Source of the DNA: Treponema sp.
GTDB taxonomy: Bacteria > Spirochaetota > Spirochaetia > Treponematales > Breznakiellaceae
Assembly (NCBI GenBank): GCA_031283505.1
Contig: JAITBO010000272.1
Span: forward strand, 1-6,013
Length of the DNA stretch: 6,013 nt
Reading direction: 5' to 3'
Shown: positions 1 through 6,013 of the stretch, piece after piece
How positions within the stretch are numbered: the first letter of the stretch is position 1
Layout of the letters: every line of letters begins with the position of its first letter
Notes under the pieces: model-generated
The model's database searches: none
What the model was told of the DNA's origin: nothing
What the model saw: only the letters and a program-made list of their open reading frames with translations
Position numbers and translations under genes: made by a program

Positions 1-213
1 AGCATCATGTGTGAGGAACAGATGGACATTCTTGCGGCGGCTATTATCCACGGGGACAACGTGCGGGTAGGCACCGAGGACTGGCCCTATCTGCAAAACG
101 GAAAGATCGCGGCCACCCACCAACTGGTGAAAGAAATCGCGGACATCTCCCGTTCCCTGGGGCGGGAAGTGGCGACTCCGGCGCAGGCCAGAGAAATGAC
201 CGGATTAAAATAA
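1..213 (+). CDS. C-terminal fragment of a beta-keto acid cleavage enzyme (BKACE, DUF849 family)
   Basis: The frame is open from base 1, so the gene starts upstream; only the last 70 residues are visible, about a quarter of a family member (usually roughly 270-310 residues). The run GDNVRVGTEDWPYLQNGKIA, followed by a helix with LVKEIADISRSLGR and the ending VATPAQAREMTGL, matches the closing part of DUF849 proteins, where a G-x-VRVG-x-ED segment ends the TIM barrel and a VATPxEAR-type tail follows. Characterised members are metal-dependent and condense a 3-keto acid with acetyl-CoA to give acetoacetate and a new CoA ester. The zinc ligands lie upstream and cannot be checked. The usual residue after VRVG is Leu and after ED is Asn; here they are Thr and Trp, which may reflect a different substrate. 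The stop is 28 bases before the next gene, so an operon is likely. The family call is fairly firm; the substrate is unknown. Confidence 0.8.
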   Translation, partial: SIMCEEQMDILAAAIIHGDNVRVGTEDWPYLQNGKIAATHQLVKEIADISRSLGREVATPAQAREMTGLK

Positions 214-226
214 TTTGAACAAGGAC

Positions 227-234
227 AAAAGGGA
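227..234 (+). promoter_or_regulatory. Ribosome binding site that sets the SDR start at 242
   Basis: The purine-rich stretch AAAAGGGA ends 7 bases before the ATG at 242. The frame could also open at a TTG at 215, but that codon lies two bases after the previous stop and has no good Shine-Dalgarno sequence. It would also add nine polar residues before the Rossmann fold that SDR proteins do not need. Confidence 0.55.
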
Positions 235-241
235 TAACAGT

Positions 242-1012
242 ATGACAGACAGGAAAACAGCGATTGTCACCGGTTCATCGGTGGGTATAGGCCGCGCGGC
301 GGCAATAAAATTTGCCAGGGAAGGCTACAACGTGGCGATCATTGCCCGGGGTAAGGGGATACACGAGGTGGGTGACGAGATCCGCAAACTGGGCGCCGAG
401 TGCATCGACTTTCAGGGTGATGTCGGATCGGAACAGGACGTAAAGACCATGGTTGCCCAGGTGGAGCAGAAGTGGGGGCGCGTGGACGTGCTCAACTGCA
501 ACGCCGGCATTGTGGTGGTAAAGCCCCTGGAAGACACCACTTGGGAGGATTTCGTCAATGTGACCCATATCAACATAGGGGGTCATTTCCTCTTTACCAA
601 ATACGTGATGCCGATCATGAAGCGGCAGAAACGGGGCGCCATCGTGAACATGGGTTCGGTTTCCGGCCATGTGGGACAGACCGAACACGCCATCTACGGT
701 TCCACCAAGGGGGCCATTATCGCCTTTACCCGGGCGGTGGCCTGGGAACTGGCGAAGTACAATATCCGCGTCAACTCCGTCAGCCCCGGTTCCGTGGATA
801 CGCCGATGCTGCGCAGTGATATTCAGCTTGAGTCCACCCGGACCGGCCTGCCCTTTGACGAGGTAAAAAAACTGCGGGAACACGAGCAGGCTTTTGACCG
901 CTGGGCGGAACCGGAGGAGATCGCCGAGGCGATTTACTTCCTGGCCAGCGATGCGGCTTCGTTTATCACCGGAACGGATCTGCTGGTAGACTGCGGGTGG
1001 GTGTCAAAGTGA
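242..1012 (+). CDS. Classical short-chain dehydrogenase/reductase (SDR)
   Basis: A 256-residue cytosolic NAD(P)-dependent oxidoreductase of the length usual for classical SDRs. The nucleotide-binding motif TGSSVGIG is at residues 10-17, the acidic D60-V61 pair that contacts adenine follows beta strand 3, and NAG is at 87-89. The catalytic tetrad is complete: N111, S139, Y152 and K156 (YGSTK). The SPG segment at 181-183 and the TP at 187-188 close the cofactor pocket. R36 at the end of the second strand is a weak hint of NADP(H). Such proteins are often labelled FabG, but beside a BKACE gene and a sugar importer a catabolic role is more likely, such as oxidising a hydroxy acid or polyol to the keto form. 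The stop overlaps the start of the regulator (GTGA). The family is certain; the substrate is not known. Confidence 0.93.
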   Translation: MTDRKTAIVTGSSVGIGRAAAIKFAREGYNVAIIARGKGIHEVGDEIRKLGAECIDFQGDVGSEQDVKTMVAQVEQKWGRVDVLNCNAGIVVVKPLEDTTWEDFVNVTHINIGGHFLFTKYVMPIMKRQKRGAIVNMGSVSGHVGQTEHAIYGSTKGAIIAFTRAVAWELAKYNIRVNSVSPGSVDTPMLRSDIQLESTRTGLPFDEVKKLREHEQAFDRWAEPEEIAEAIYFLASDAASFITGTDLLVDCGWVSK

Positions 1013-1734
1013 GTGAGGCGGCCAGCCCATACTCTTTCAGTAATCTCAAGCGATCCAGCACCGCCGAACGTATCGTTGAAAACCTGATAACCCTTGTCAG
1101 GGAACGGAGCCTGAAAATAGGGGACAAACTTCCCTCGGAACGTCAGCTCTGCGAGATGATCGGGGTTTCCAGGCCCATCCTGCGGGAAGCCCTGAAGGCC
1201 CTACAGGTGATGAACATCATTGACATACGGCATGGGGCGGGGGCCTACATCAAGAGCCTTGAACCTGAAGATGTGGTGGAGCATCTGGACATCGTGTTTC
1301 ATCTTGATTCCAGCCTCTACCATGATCTCTACGAAGCCCGGCGGGTCCTTGAGGCAAGCATCGCCGCCATGGCAGCGGAGAAGATAGGCGATCATGAACT
1401 TGAACTTATTGAAGAGAATATCCGGCAGGCCGCGGCTAATATTGAAGACGAACAGGCTTTTTTCGAGCGGGATTTGGAACTTCACCAGATGATAATGAAG
1501 GCGGCGGGGAACCGGGTCATCCCGGTTTTCATGCAGTCGATCAACAAACTTGCTTTGTTGACACGCCAGAAAACCAATGCGATACCCAATACCCGCAGAA
1601 ATACTATAAAAGATCATGAAGCGATCCTTATGGCGCTGAAAAACCATGACAGCCGGGAAAGTGCGGCGGCAATGGAGCGGCATATACGTAATGTGGAACG
1701 GGCATTTCTTCATGAAACGGAGGTTGAGCAATGA
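1009..1734 (+). CDS. GntR-family transcriptional regulator, FadR/FCD subfamily
   Basis: A 241-residue DNA-binding regulator. Residues about 18-82 form the GntR winged helix: GDKLPSERQL (38-47), the recognition helix in VSRPILREALKAL (53-65) and the wing GAGAYI (76-81). The rest is the all-helical FCD effector domain. D155, H159, H203 and H225 lie where the family places its metal-binding Asp and three His residues, so a carboxylate effector held by a metal is plausible. The start chosen is the GTG at 1009, which overlaps the SDR stop by four bases and has GGGTGGG about 7 bases upstream. A GTG at 997 would add only four residues. FCD regulators usually repress the operon they sit in and are released by a substrate or intermediate; here the gene sits between two dehydrogenase genes, so autoregulation is likely (inference). 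Confidence 0.92.
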   Translation: MSEAASPYSFSNLKRSSTAERIVENLITLVRERSLKIGDKLPSERQLCEMIGVSRPILREALKALQVMNIIDIRHGAGAYIKSLEPEDVVEHLDIVFHLDSSLYHDLYEARRVLEASIAAMAAEKIGDHELELIEENIRQAAANIEDEQAFFERDLELHQMIMKAAGNRVIPVFMQSINKLALLTRQKTNAIPNTRRNTIKDHEAILMALKNHDSRESAAAMERHIRNVERAFLHETEVEQ

Positions 1735-2675
1735 GCGTATATTTTGTTACCGGCGCAAGCGGTTGTATAGGCGGATGGGTGGTCAAGAACCTTGTTGAAG
1801 CGGGGCATAAGGTGTATGCCCTTGCGCCCCATCCGGAAAAGCTGGAAAAGCTCCGGCTTATCATGAAGCAGGCGGATCTTGAAAAGATCGTTCCCGTCCG
1901 GGGGGATATTACCAATCCTGACCTGGTGAAGGCGGCGGTATCCCTCTGCGACGCGGAGAAGATCATCCACCTTGCGGCGTTGCAGATGCCTTTTTGCAAG
2001 GCGACCCCCTCCATGGGCGCCAGGGTGAATGTGGAGGGAACAATCAATATTTTCGAGGCGGCGAAGGCGGCGGGGATCAAAAAGGTGATCTACTCCAGCA
2101 GTACCGCAGTATACGGGAATATTGCCGACTATCCGGGAGGCGAATTCCGCCACGATTCCCCCCTCATCCCCCGGTCCTTCTACGGCGTCTACAAGCAGGA
2201 TAACGAATGGGCGGCGAAAGTCTATTACGAAGAGGCGGGAATTTCCAGCATCGCCATACGGCCCTTTGTGGTCTACGGCCCCTTACGGGATCAGGGCATG
2301 ACCTCCACCCCCACATCGGCCATCAAGTCGGCGGTCCGGGGGGAAGCCTACGAGATTTCCTACGGCGGTACTGCGGAATTCCAGTTCGCCGATGACACCG
2401 CCAAGGCTTTTATCGCCGTGGCGGAAAAGGAGTATGAGGGAGCCGCAGTCTACAACCTGGGGGGCGATACGGTAAGCATGGAACGGATCATCGCCGCCAT
2501 AGAAAAAGCGGCGCCGGAAGCGAAGGGGCTTATCACCTTCAAAAACAGCCCCCTACCCTTCCCCAGGCACCGCGACACAGGGGAACTGGCAAGGCTGGTG
2601 GGACCCGTATGTCAAACCCCCCTTGAGGAGGGTATCCGCATAAGCGCGGAGTATTTCAGAACGGCCCTTGCCTAG
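1731..2675 (+). CDS. Extended SDR, NAD-dependent epimerase/dehydratase family
   Basis: A 314-residue cytosolic protein of the GalE-like extended SDR group. The N-terminal Rossmann motif is G8-A-S-G11-C-I-G14, D59-I60 follows the third strand, and HLAA is at 80-83. The catalytic residues are S124 (in YSSSTAVYG), Y151 and K155 (YGVYK). The C-terminal part carries IRPFVVYGP, the usual entry to the substrate domain, and YNLGGD near residue 240. The ATG overlaps the regulator stop (ATGA) and GGAGG at 1719-1723 is well placed. Family members include nucleotide-sugar epimerases, but some oxidise free sugars or sugar acids, for example D-erythronate dehydrogenase and uronate dehydrogenases. With no nucleotide-sugar genes nearby, and a sugar-type importer next to it, a dehydrogenase or epimerase acting on the imported compound is the better guess. 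The family is firm, the reaction open. Confidence 0.9.
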   Translation: MSVYFVTGASGCIGGWVVKNLVEAGHKVYALAPHPEKLEKLRLIMKQADLEKIVPVRGDITNPDLVKAAVSLCDAEKIIHLAALQMPFCKATPSMGARVNVEGTINIFEAAKAAGIKKVIYSSSTAVYGNIADYPGGEFRHDSPLIPRSFYGVYKQDNEWAAKVYYEEAGISSIAIRPFVVYGPLRDQGMTSTPTSAIKSAVRGEAYEISYGGTAEFQFADDTAKAFIAVAEKEYEGAAVYNLGGDTVSMERIIAAIEKAAPEAKGLITFKNSPLPFPRHRDTGELARLVGPVCQTPLEEGIRISAEYFRTALA

Positions 2676-2721
2676 AGGAATTCGTCTTCCGGGGCGGATA
2701 TTCGGGCAGGAAAAAATATAA

Positions 2722-2745
2722 ACCGTTCCGGCCGTAGTGAACGGT
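2722..2745 (+). promoter_or_regulatory. Inverted repeat ACCGTTC-N10-GAACGGT, candidate operator or leader hairpin
   Basis: The two 7-base arms (2722-2728 and 2739-2745) are perfect reverse complements separated by 10 bases, in the short gap before the binding-protein gene and 22 bases upstream of its ATG. A TATAAA hexamer at 2717-2722 could be a -10 element, which would put the repeat over the transcription start, where a repressor would act. I see no convincing -35 box at the right distance. A 7-bp RNA stem is the alternative reading. It lacks the T-run of an intrinsic terminator; AAAAATTTT follows instead. Which protein would bind is unknown. Confidence 0.4.
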
Positions 2746-2755
2746 AAAAATTTTC

Positions 2756-2761
2756 AGGAGG
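2756..2761 (+). promoter_or_regulatory. Strong Shine-Dalgarno (AGGAGG) of the binding-protein gene
   Basis: A full AGGAGG with a 6-base spacing to the ATG at 2768 fixes the start. It is among the best ribosome binding sites in the window, in keeping with the high output usually needed for a periplasmic binding protein. Confidence 0.75.
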
Positions 2762-2767
2762 ATAGAG

Positions 2768-3775
2768 ATGAAAAAAATTTTAATGGTGATTCTGACGCTG
2801 TGTCTGGTTATGGGCGTCGTATTTGCCGGCGGCGGAAGTCAGGGCGGCGTTGCTAAAAGCAATAAAATTGTAATTGCCGTATGTATGCAGGGGAACCAAA
2901 GCGGATTTGTCCGCTACATGGTCAGCGGTATGTACGAGTATCACAAGGCCGTTGCCAACGAAGTTGAACTTAAAGTAGTATTCGCCGATGACGACCCGGC
3001 AAAACAGCAGAGCCAGGTGGAACAGTTTGTTTCCGAAGGGGTAAATGCGATTATTCTTAACCCGGTTGATAAGGTACAGAGCGCCGCGGCAGTCGATTTT
3101 GCCGCCCAGAACAAGGTACCTATTATCACTATTAATACCGTTTCGGACAGCAAGAATGTAACCGCCCATGTCGGCTCCGATGATCTTGAAGCAGGCCGCC
3201 TGCAACTTGAACGGCTCCTAAAGGCCGCGAAAGACAAGAACTTTGCCAATCCCCGGGTTGCCTATATCAACGCAGTAATCGGACATTCGGCCCAGGTTTT
3301 TCGGGAACAAGGTTACAAAGAAGTGCTTTCCAAACATCCCGAGGCAATCCTTGTAGTACAGAACACCGCAGACTGGTCAGGTGAAAAAGCCCTGCAACTC
3401 ACCGAAAACTGGATTCAGAGCTATAAACAGGGAACCGATCCCGGCATAGACATTATCGCTACCCAGGCGGATTGTCTTATTGTGGGAAGCATTACCGCAG
3501 TTGAAAACGCTGGATTAGCCGGCAGAATTCTTCTTGGCGGGATGGACTGCGATATGCCGGTAATGGAAAAGATCAAATCCGGTGTGGTAGACAATTCCAT
3601 TTGGCAGGACGGCCTTGGCCAGGGCGAGTGGGCCCTGCGCCTCGCCATTGACGCGGCCAAGGGGATAAAGGTTTCTGACCACATCATTCCCTATGAAGTC
3701 TGTACAAATGAAAATGTAGACGACTATATCAAACAGGCGGAAGCCCGGAACGCCCTTTCGGCTAAATATTTCTAA
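2768..3775 (+). CDS. Periplasmic sugar-binding protein of a ribose/galactose-type ABC importer
   Basis: A 335-residue exported protein of the RbsB-like type I binding-protein family (Peripla_BP_4). Residues 1-20 are a Sec signal peptide: MKK, a hydrophobic core, then VFA with predicted cleavage after A20 and a Gly-rich mature start. There is no lipobox Cys at the cleavage site, so the protein should be soluble in the periplasm. Family landmarks follow in order: the first strand KIVIAVCMQG (33-42), the QQSQVEQFVSEGVNAIIL block (80-97), NPVD (98-101), the HVGSDDLEAGR hinge segment, and the C-terminal GGMDCDMPVMEKIKSGVV with the WQDGLGQGEWAL motif. It delivers the ligand to the ATPase and permease encoded next. 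The ligand is not readable: relatives bind pentoses, hexoses, polyols, sugar acids or autoinducer-2. Confidence 0.93.
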   Translation: MKKILMVILTLCLVMGVVFAGGGSQGGVAKSNKIVIAVCMQGNQSGFVRYMVSGMYEYHKAVANEVELKVVFADDDPAKQQSQVEQFVSEGVNAIILNPVDKVQSAAAVDFAAQNKVPIITINTVSDSKNVTAHVGSDDLEAGRLQLERLLKAAKDKNFANPRVAYINAVIGHSAQVFREQGYKEVLSKHPEAILVVQNTADWSGEKALQLTENWIQSYKQGTDPGIDIIATQADCLIVGSITAVENAGLAGRILLGGMDCDMPVMEKIKSGVVDNSIWQDGLGQGEWALRLAIDAAKGIKVSDHIIPYEVCTNENVDDYIKQAEARNALSAKYF

Positions 3776-3788
3776 AACGGTGTAAAGG

Positions 3789-3841
3789 ACGGGGAGCGGG
3801 CATCTGTTGACTGTTTAACCAGTGGCTGTTTTGCTTCCCGT
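3789..3841 (+). terminator. Predicted hairpin between binding-protein and ATPase genes, possible attenuator
   Basis: ACGGGGAGC (3789-3797) pairs with GCTTCCCGT (3833-3841): nine pairs, one of them G-U, around a 35-base loop that can form a small inner stem (ACTG 3810-3813 with CAGT 3820-3823). Only a short T-stretch follows, so it is not a strong intrinsic terminator. A hairpin after the binding-protein gene often allows partial termination or protects the upstream mRNA, which keeps that protein in excess over the transporter subunits. That role is inferred. Confidence 0.35.
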
Positions 3842-3881
3842 TTCTGCTATAGGGAATTATAACAGGGCATGAGGAGATTTT

Positions 3882-5384
3882 ATGGGCGATGTAATGCTCG
3901 AAATGAAACATATTGATAAACATTTTGCGGGGGTCCATGCCCTCCAGGATGTAAACCTTACCCTGAAAAGGGGGGAAGTCCACGCGCTGGTTGGAGAAAA
4001 CGGCGCGGGAAAATCAACGCTGATGAAAATACTGATAGGTCTTTACGAACGTGACCGGGGAGAAGTAATACTGCGCGGAAAAGACGTACATTTTAAAAAT
4101 GTGCGAGATGGTCAAAATGCCGGTATCAGCATGATCTTTCAGGAATTTAACCAGGTAAAAGTTATGTCGGTTATGGAGAATATCTTCCTGGGAAGGGAGC
4201 CATTAACCAAAATCGGTTCTGTGGATGTAAAAAAAATGTATGATGATTCCCTCGCTCTTTTGAAAGAGTTGGGAGTGGATCTTGATCCAAAAGTAAAAAT
4301 ACGGGACTTAACCGTGGCTAAACACCAATTGGTGGAAATTGTAAAAGCCATTTCCCTTAACGCGGAAATAATAATTATGGATGAACCGACATCCGCATTA
4401 AGCCGCAATGAAATTGAATACCTTTTAGCAATGATACGGACCCTCCGTGAAAAGGGCAAGTGCATTGTTTTTATTTCCCACAAGATGGAAGAAATATACG
4501 GGGTCTGCGAATCTGTAACGGTTTTACGGGACGGTAAATTTATTTTTACCGGCAATGTGCATGATGTTGAGGAAAAAGAGCTTATACGCATGATGGTTGA
4601 CCGCGAGATTAACGAGCTTTTTCCGAAAATCGAATGTAAAATCGGAGAAGTGATCCTTGAATCGAAAGGATTAAGCTCTGAAGGGAAATTTCATGATGTT
4701 AGTTTTAGCCTCCGGAGCGGGGAAATACTGGGGATTTCCGGGCTTATGGGGGCAGGCCGTACCGAGTTGGTGGAAACGATTGTCGGTTCCCGCAAAGCAA
4801 CCGCAGGGGAGATTTATCTTCATGGCAAAAAGATCGTAAATCATAATCCCGGCGAAGCCATAGCCCGTGGTATCGCCATGGTACCGGAAGATCGCAAAAA
4901 GAACGGTGTGTTTCTTAAATTGACGATAAAAGACAATGTGATTATGTCGGCATTAAAAAAATGTCTTAACGGGCTATTCTTGCAGAAAAACCTTGAATTA
5001 AAACATTTTACCGAATATGCAAAAAAATTGGAAATTAAATACGCGACCCCCCGCCAGCTTTGTAAAAACCTTTCCGGGGGTAACCAGCAGAAAGTAGCAG
5101 TTTCCCGGGTGCTTAATTCTGATCCGGAAATTATTATTCTGGATGAACCTACCCGCGGGATAGATGTAAAAACAAAATCCGAAATCCACCGTCTTATGTC
5201 CATGCTGGCAGGGCAGGGCAAGGCGGTATTAATGGTTTCTTCCGAGCTGCCGGAAATACTTGGTATGTCCGACCGGATACTGGTACTGCACGAAGGAACT
5301 CAAACGGGTATTCTTGACCGCAAAGACGCGACAGCGGACAAGGTTATGGAATATGCGGTAAAAACCAAAAGAATGGAGGCATAA
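3882..5384 (+). CDS. Two-domain sugar ABC importer ATPase (RbsA/MglA type)
   Basis: A 500-residue cytoplasmic protein with two fused ABC domains, the length normal for this class. Domain 1 has Walker A GENGAGKST (38-46), Q-loop Q87, a weak signature LTVAKHQ (143-149), Walker B IIIMDE (163-168) and H-loop H200. Domain 2 has a degenerate Walker A, GLMGAGRTE (287-295), lacking the Lys, an intact signature LSGGNQQ (397-403), Walker B IIILDE (417-422), and SSE where the H-loop His would be. This asymmetry is normal for the RbsA/MglA/XylG class: only one of the two composite ATP sites is fully competent. The ATG at 3882 has GAGGAG five bases upstream; an in-frame ATG at 3894 is a less likely start. 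It powers import through the permease encoded three bases downstream. The coding sequence is visibly more A+T-rich than the dehydrogenase genes. Confidence 0.96.
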   Translation: MGDVMLEMKHIDKHFAGVHALQDVNLTLKRGEVHALVGENGAGKSTLMKILIGLYERDRGEVILRGKDVHFKNVRDGQNAGISMIFQEFNQVKVMSVMENIFLGREPLTKIGSVDVKKMYDDSLALLKELGVDLDPKVKIRDLTVAKHQLVEIVKAISLNAEIIIMDEPTSALSRNEIEYLLAMIRTLREKGKCIVFISHKMEEIYGVCESVTVLRDGKFIFTGNVHDVEEKELIRMMVDREINELFPKIECKIGEVILESKGLSSEGKFHDVSFSLRSGEILGISGLMGAGRTELVETIVGSRKATAGEIYLHGKKIVNHNPGEAIARGIAMVPEDRKKNGVFLKLTIKDNVIMSALKKCLNGLFLQKNLELKHFTEYAKKLEIKYATPRQLCKNLSGGNQQKVAVSRVLNSDPEIIILDEPTRGIDVKTKSEIHRLMSMLAGQGKAVLMVSSELPEILGMSDRILVLHEGTQTGILDRKDATADKVMEYAVKTKRMEA

Positions 5385-5387
5385 AAT

Positions 5388-6013
5388 ATGTCGAGAGTTA
5401 GTGAAACTGTTATTAAAAAAGGAAGCCGCTTTGATGTGCGCCAATTCATACGGGATCACGGTATCCTTATCGGGTTTTTTATTATTGTCGTACTTTTGTC
5501 AATCGCACGGCCTAACTTTTTACGTGTAGCCAACCTGATTAATGTTCTGCGCCAGGTTTCGTGTATCGGCATCGCCACTTTGGGAGTCGGCCTGTTAATT
5601 ATCATGAACCAGATAGATTTAGGCATCGGTTCTACCTTTGCTTTGGCGGGGGTTGTGGCCGGCGTAATTGTTTCTACCAGTAACGGGGATTTTTACATGG
5701 GCCTTCCCTGGGGCATTGGGTATCTTGCGGGTATCGGTATATCAATGTTGGTTGCCCTGGTTGCGGGAACGATAGTTTCCAAAGCCCGTATCCCCGCCTT
5801 TATCGTTACTATGGGCACCATGTCCATAGGCCGGGGGCTTGCCCAAATTGTTGCCCATGGTATGCCCGTTGGCGGTTTTCCCGAGGCGTTTAAGTATCTG
5901 GGGTCCGCTTCTCTGGGTCCCATTCCCTGGCCGGTGATTATTTATATAATTGCCATACTGGCTACATGGTATATTCTTAACAAACGGCCCCTGGGACGCT
6001 ATATCTACGCCGT
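5388..6013 (+). CDS. Sugar ABC importer permease (RbsC-like), 3' end outside the window
   Basis: The start ATG lies three bases after the ATPase stop, with GGAGG at 5375-5379. The frame stays open to the window end, giving 208 codons of a protein that usually has about 310-340 residues. After a basic cytoplasmic N terminus come hydrophobic segments at about 25-40, 57-73, 80-96, 110-131 and 183-196. Family marks are PNFLRVANLINVLRQ (42-56), the IDL-x-x-GS motif (76-82), and IPAFIVTMGT (135-144), which is near-diagnostic for RbsC-type (BPD_transp_2) permeases. The usual GGIDLSVG is here NQIDLGIG. The inner-membrane permease takes substrate from the binding protein and is driven by the ATPase; in this class it commonly works as a dimer. 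A second permease gene could follow downstream. Confidence 0.93.
   Translation, partial: MSRVSETVIKKGSRFDVRQFIRDHGILIGFFIIVVLLSIARPNFLRVANLINVLRQVSCIGIATLGVGLLIIMNQIDLGIGSTFALAGVVAGVIVSTSNGDFYMGLPWGIGYLAGIGISMLVALVAGTIVSKARIPAFIVTMGTMSIGRGLAQIVAHGMPVGGFPEAFKYLGSASLGPIPWPVIIYIIAILATWYILNKRPLGRYIYA

Noticed and set aside
275..883. Long minus-strand open frame of 202 codons opposite the SDR gene
   Set aside because: It lies wholly antisense to a gene with a complete SDR active site; its translation shows no recognisable domain and it has no clear ribosome binding site. It is a by-product of G+C-rich codon use.
1628..2153. Minus-strand open frames of about 150 codons over the regulator/epimerase junction
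   Set aside because: Both are antisense to well-supported genes, overlap each other in different frames and show no domain-like sequence.
2676..2710. Terminator after the extended SDR gene
   Set aside because: Only a 4-bp stem (GGAA 2677-2680 with TTCC 2687-2690) and no T-run were found; readthrough into the importer genes remains possible.
2768..2806. Possible lipobox at LTLC (residues 9-12) of the binding protein
   Set aside because: The Cys lies inside the hydrophobic core with Leu before it and more hydrophobic residues after it, followed by a good VFA signal peptidase I site; it is not a plausible lipidation site.
4740..4770. Missing Walker A lysine in the second ATPase domain, suggesting a defective protein
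   Set aside because: GxxGAGRTE in domain 2, the SSE in place of the H-loop, and a weak signature in domain 1 are normal in RbsA/MglA-class ATPases, so the protein is not judged broken.
1..6013. CRISPR array, tRNA, rRNA, insertion sequence, phage or toxin-antitoxin genes
   Set aside because: I saw no regularly spaced repeats, no tRNA-like cloverleaf, no transposase or integrase motifs and no terminal inverted repeats; nearly all the sequence is covered by the seven genes.

Overview
The window is one stretch of a plus-strand catabolic and transport locus. Seven genes all read left to right, with no support for any minus-strand gene. The organism is probably a Gram-negative-type bacterium of moderate G+C. 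The binding protein's export signal, ending in a Phe-Ala cleavage site followed by a Gly-rich start of the mature protein, resembles sugar-binding proteins of Treponema-like spirochaetes. That is pattern recognition only, and the assignment is tentative.

Layout. Positions 1-213 are the C-terminal end of a beta-keto acid cleavage enzyme (BKACE/DUF849 family). Next come a classical short-chain dehydrogenase (242-1012), a GntR-family regulator with an FCD ligand domain (1009-1734) and an extended SDR of the NAD-dependent epimerase/dehydratase type (1731-2675). The last three are joined by 4-base stop/start overlaps (GTGA at 1009-1012, ATGA at 1731-1734), so they very likely share a transcript and are translationally coupled. 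A 92-base gap with a perfect 7-bp inverted repeat leads into a sugar-type ABC importer of the ribose/galactose class: a periplasmic binding protein (2768-3775), a 106-base gap with a predicted hairpin, a two-domain ATPase (3882-5384) and the start of a permease (5388 to the window edge).

How the genes could work together (inference). The importer would bring in a small polar compound, by family most often a sugar, polyol or sugar acid. One or both dehydrogenases would oxidise it, and the BKACE enzyme would cleave a resulting 3-keto acid with acetyl-CoA, giving acetoacetate and a new acyl-CoA. The embedded FCD-type regulator would sense the substrate or an intermediate. The substrate cannot be read from the sequence. 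The combination of BKACE, two different SDRs, an FCD regulator and a CUT2-type importer is the most interesting aspect of the window. I found no RNA gene, CRISPR array, insertion sequence, integrase or other mobile element, and no strong sign of a novel defence or mobile system. The genes appear intact apart from the two cut by the window edges.
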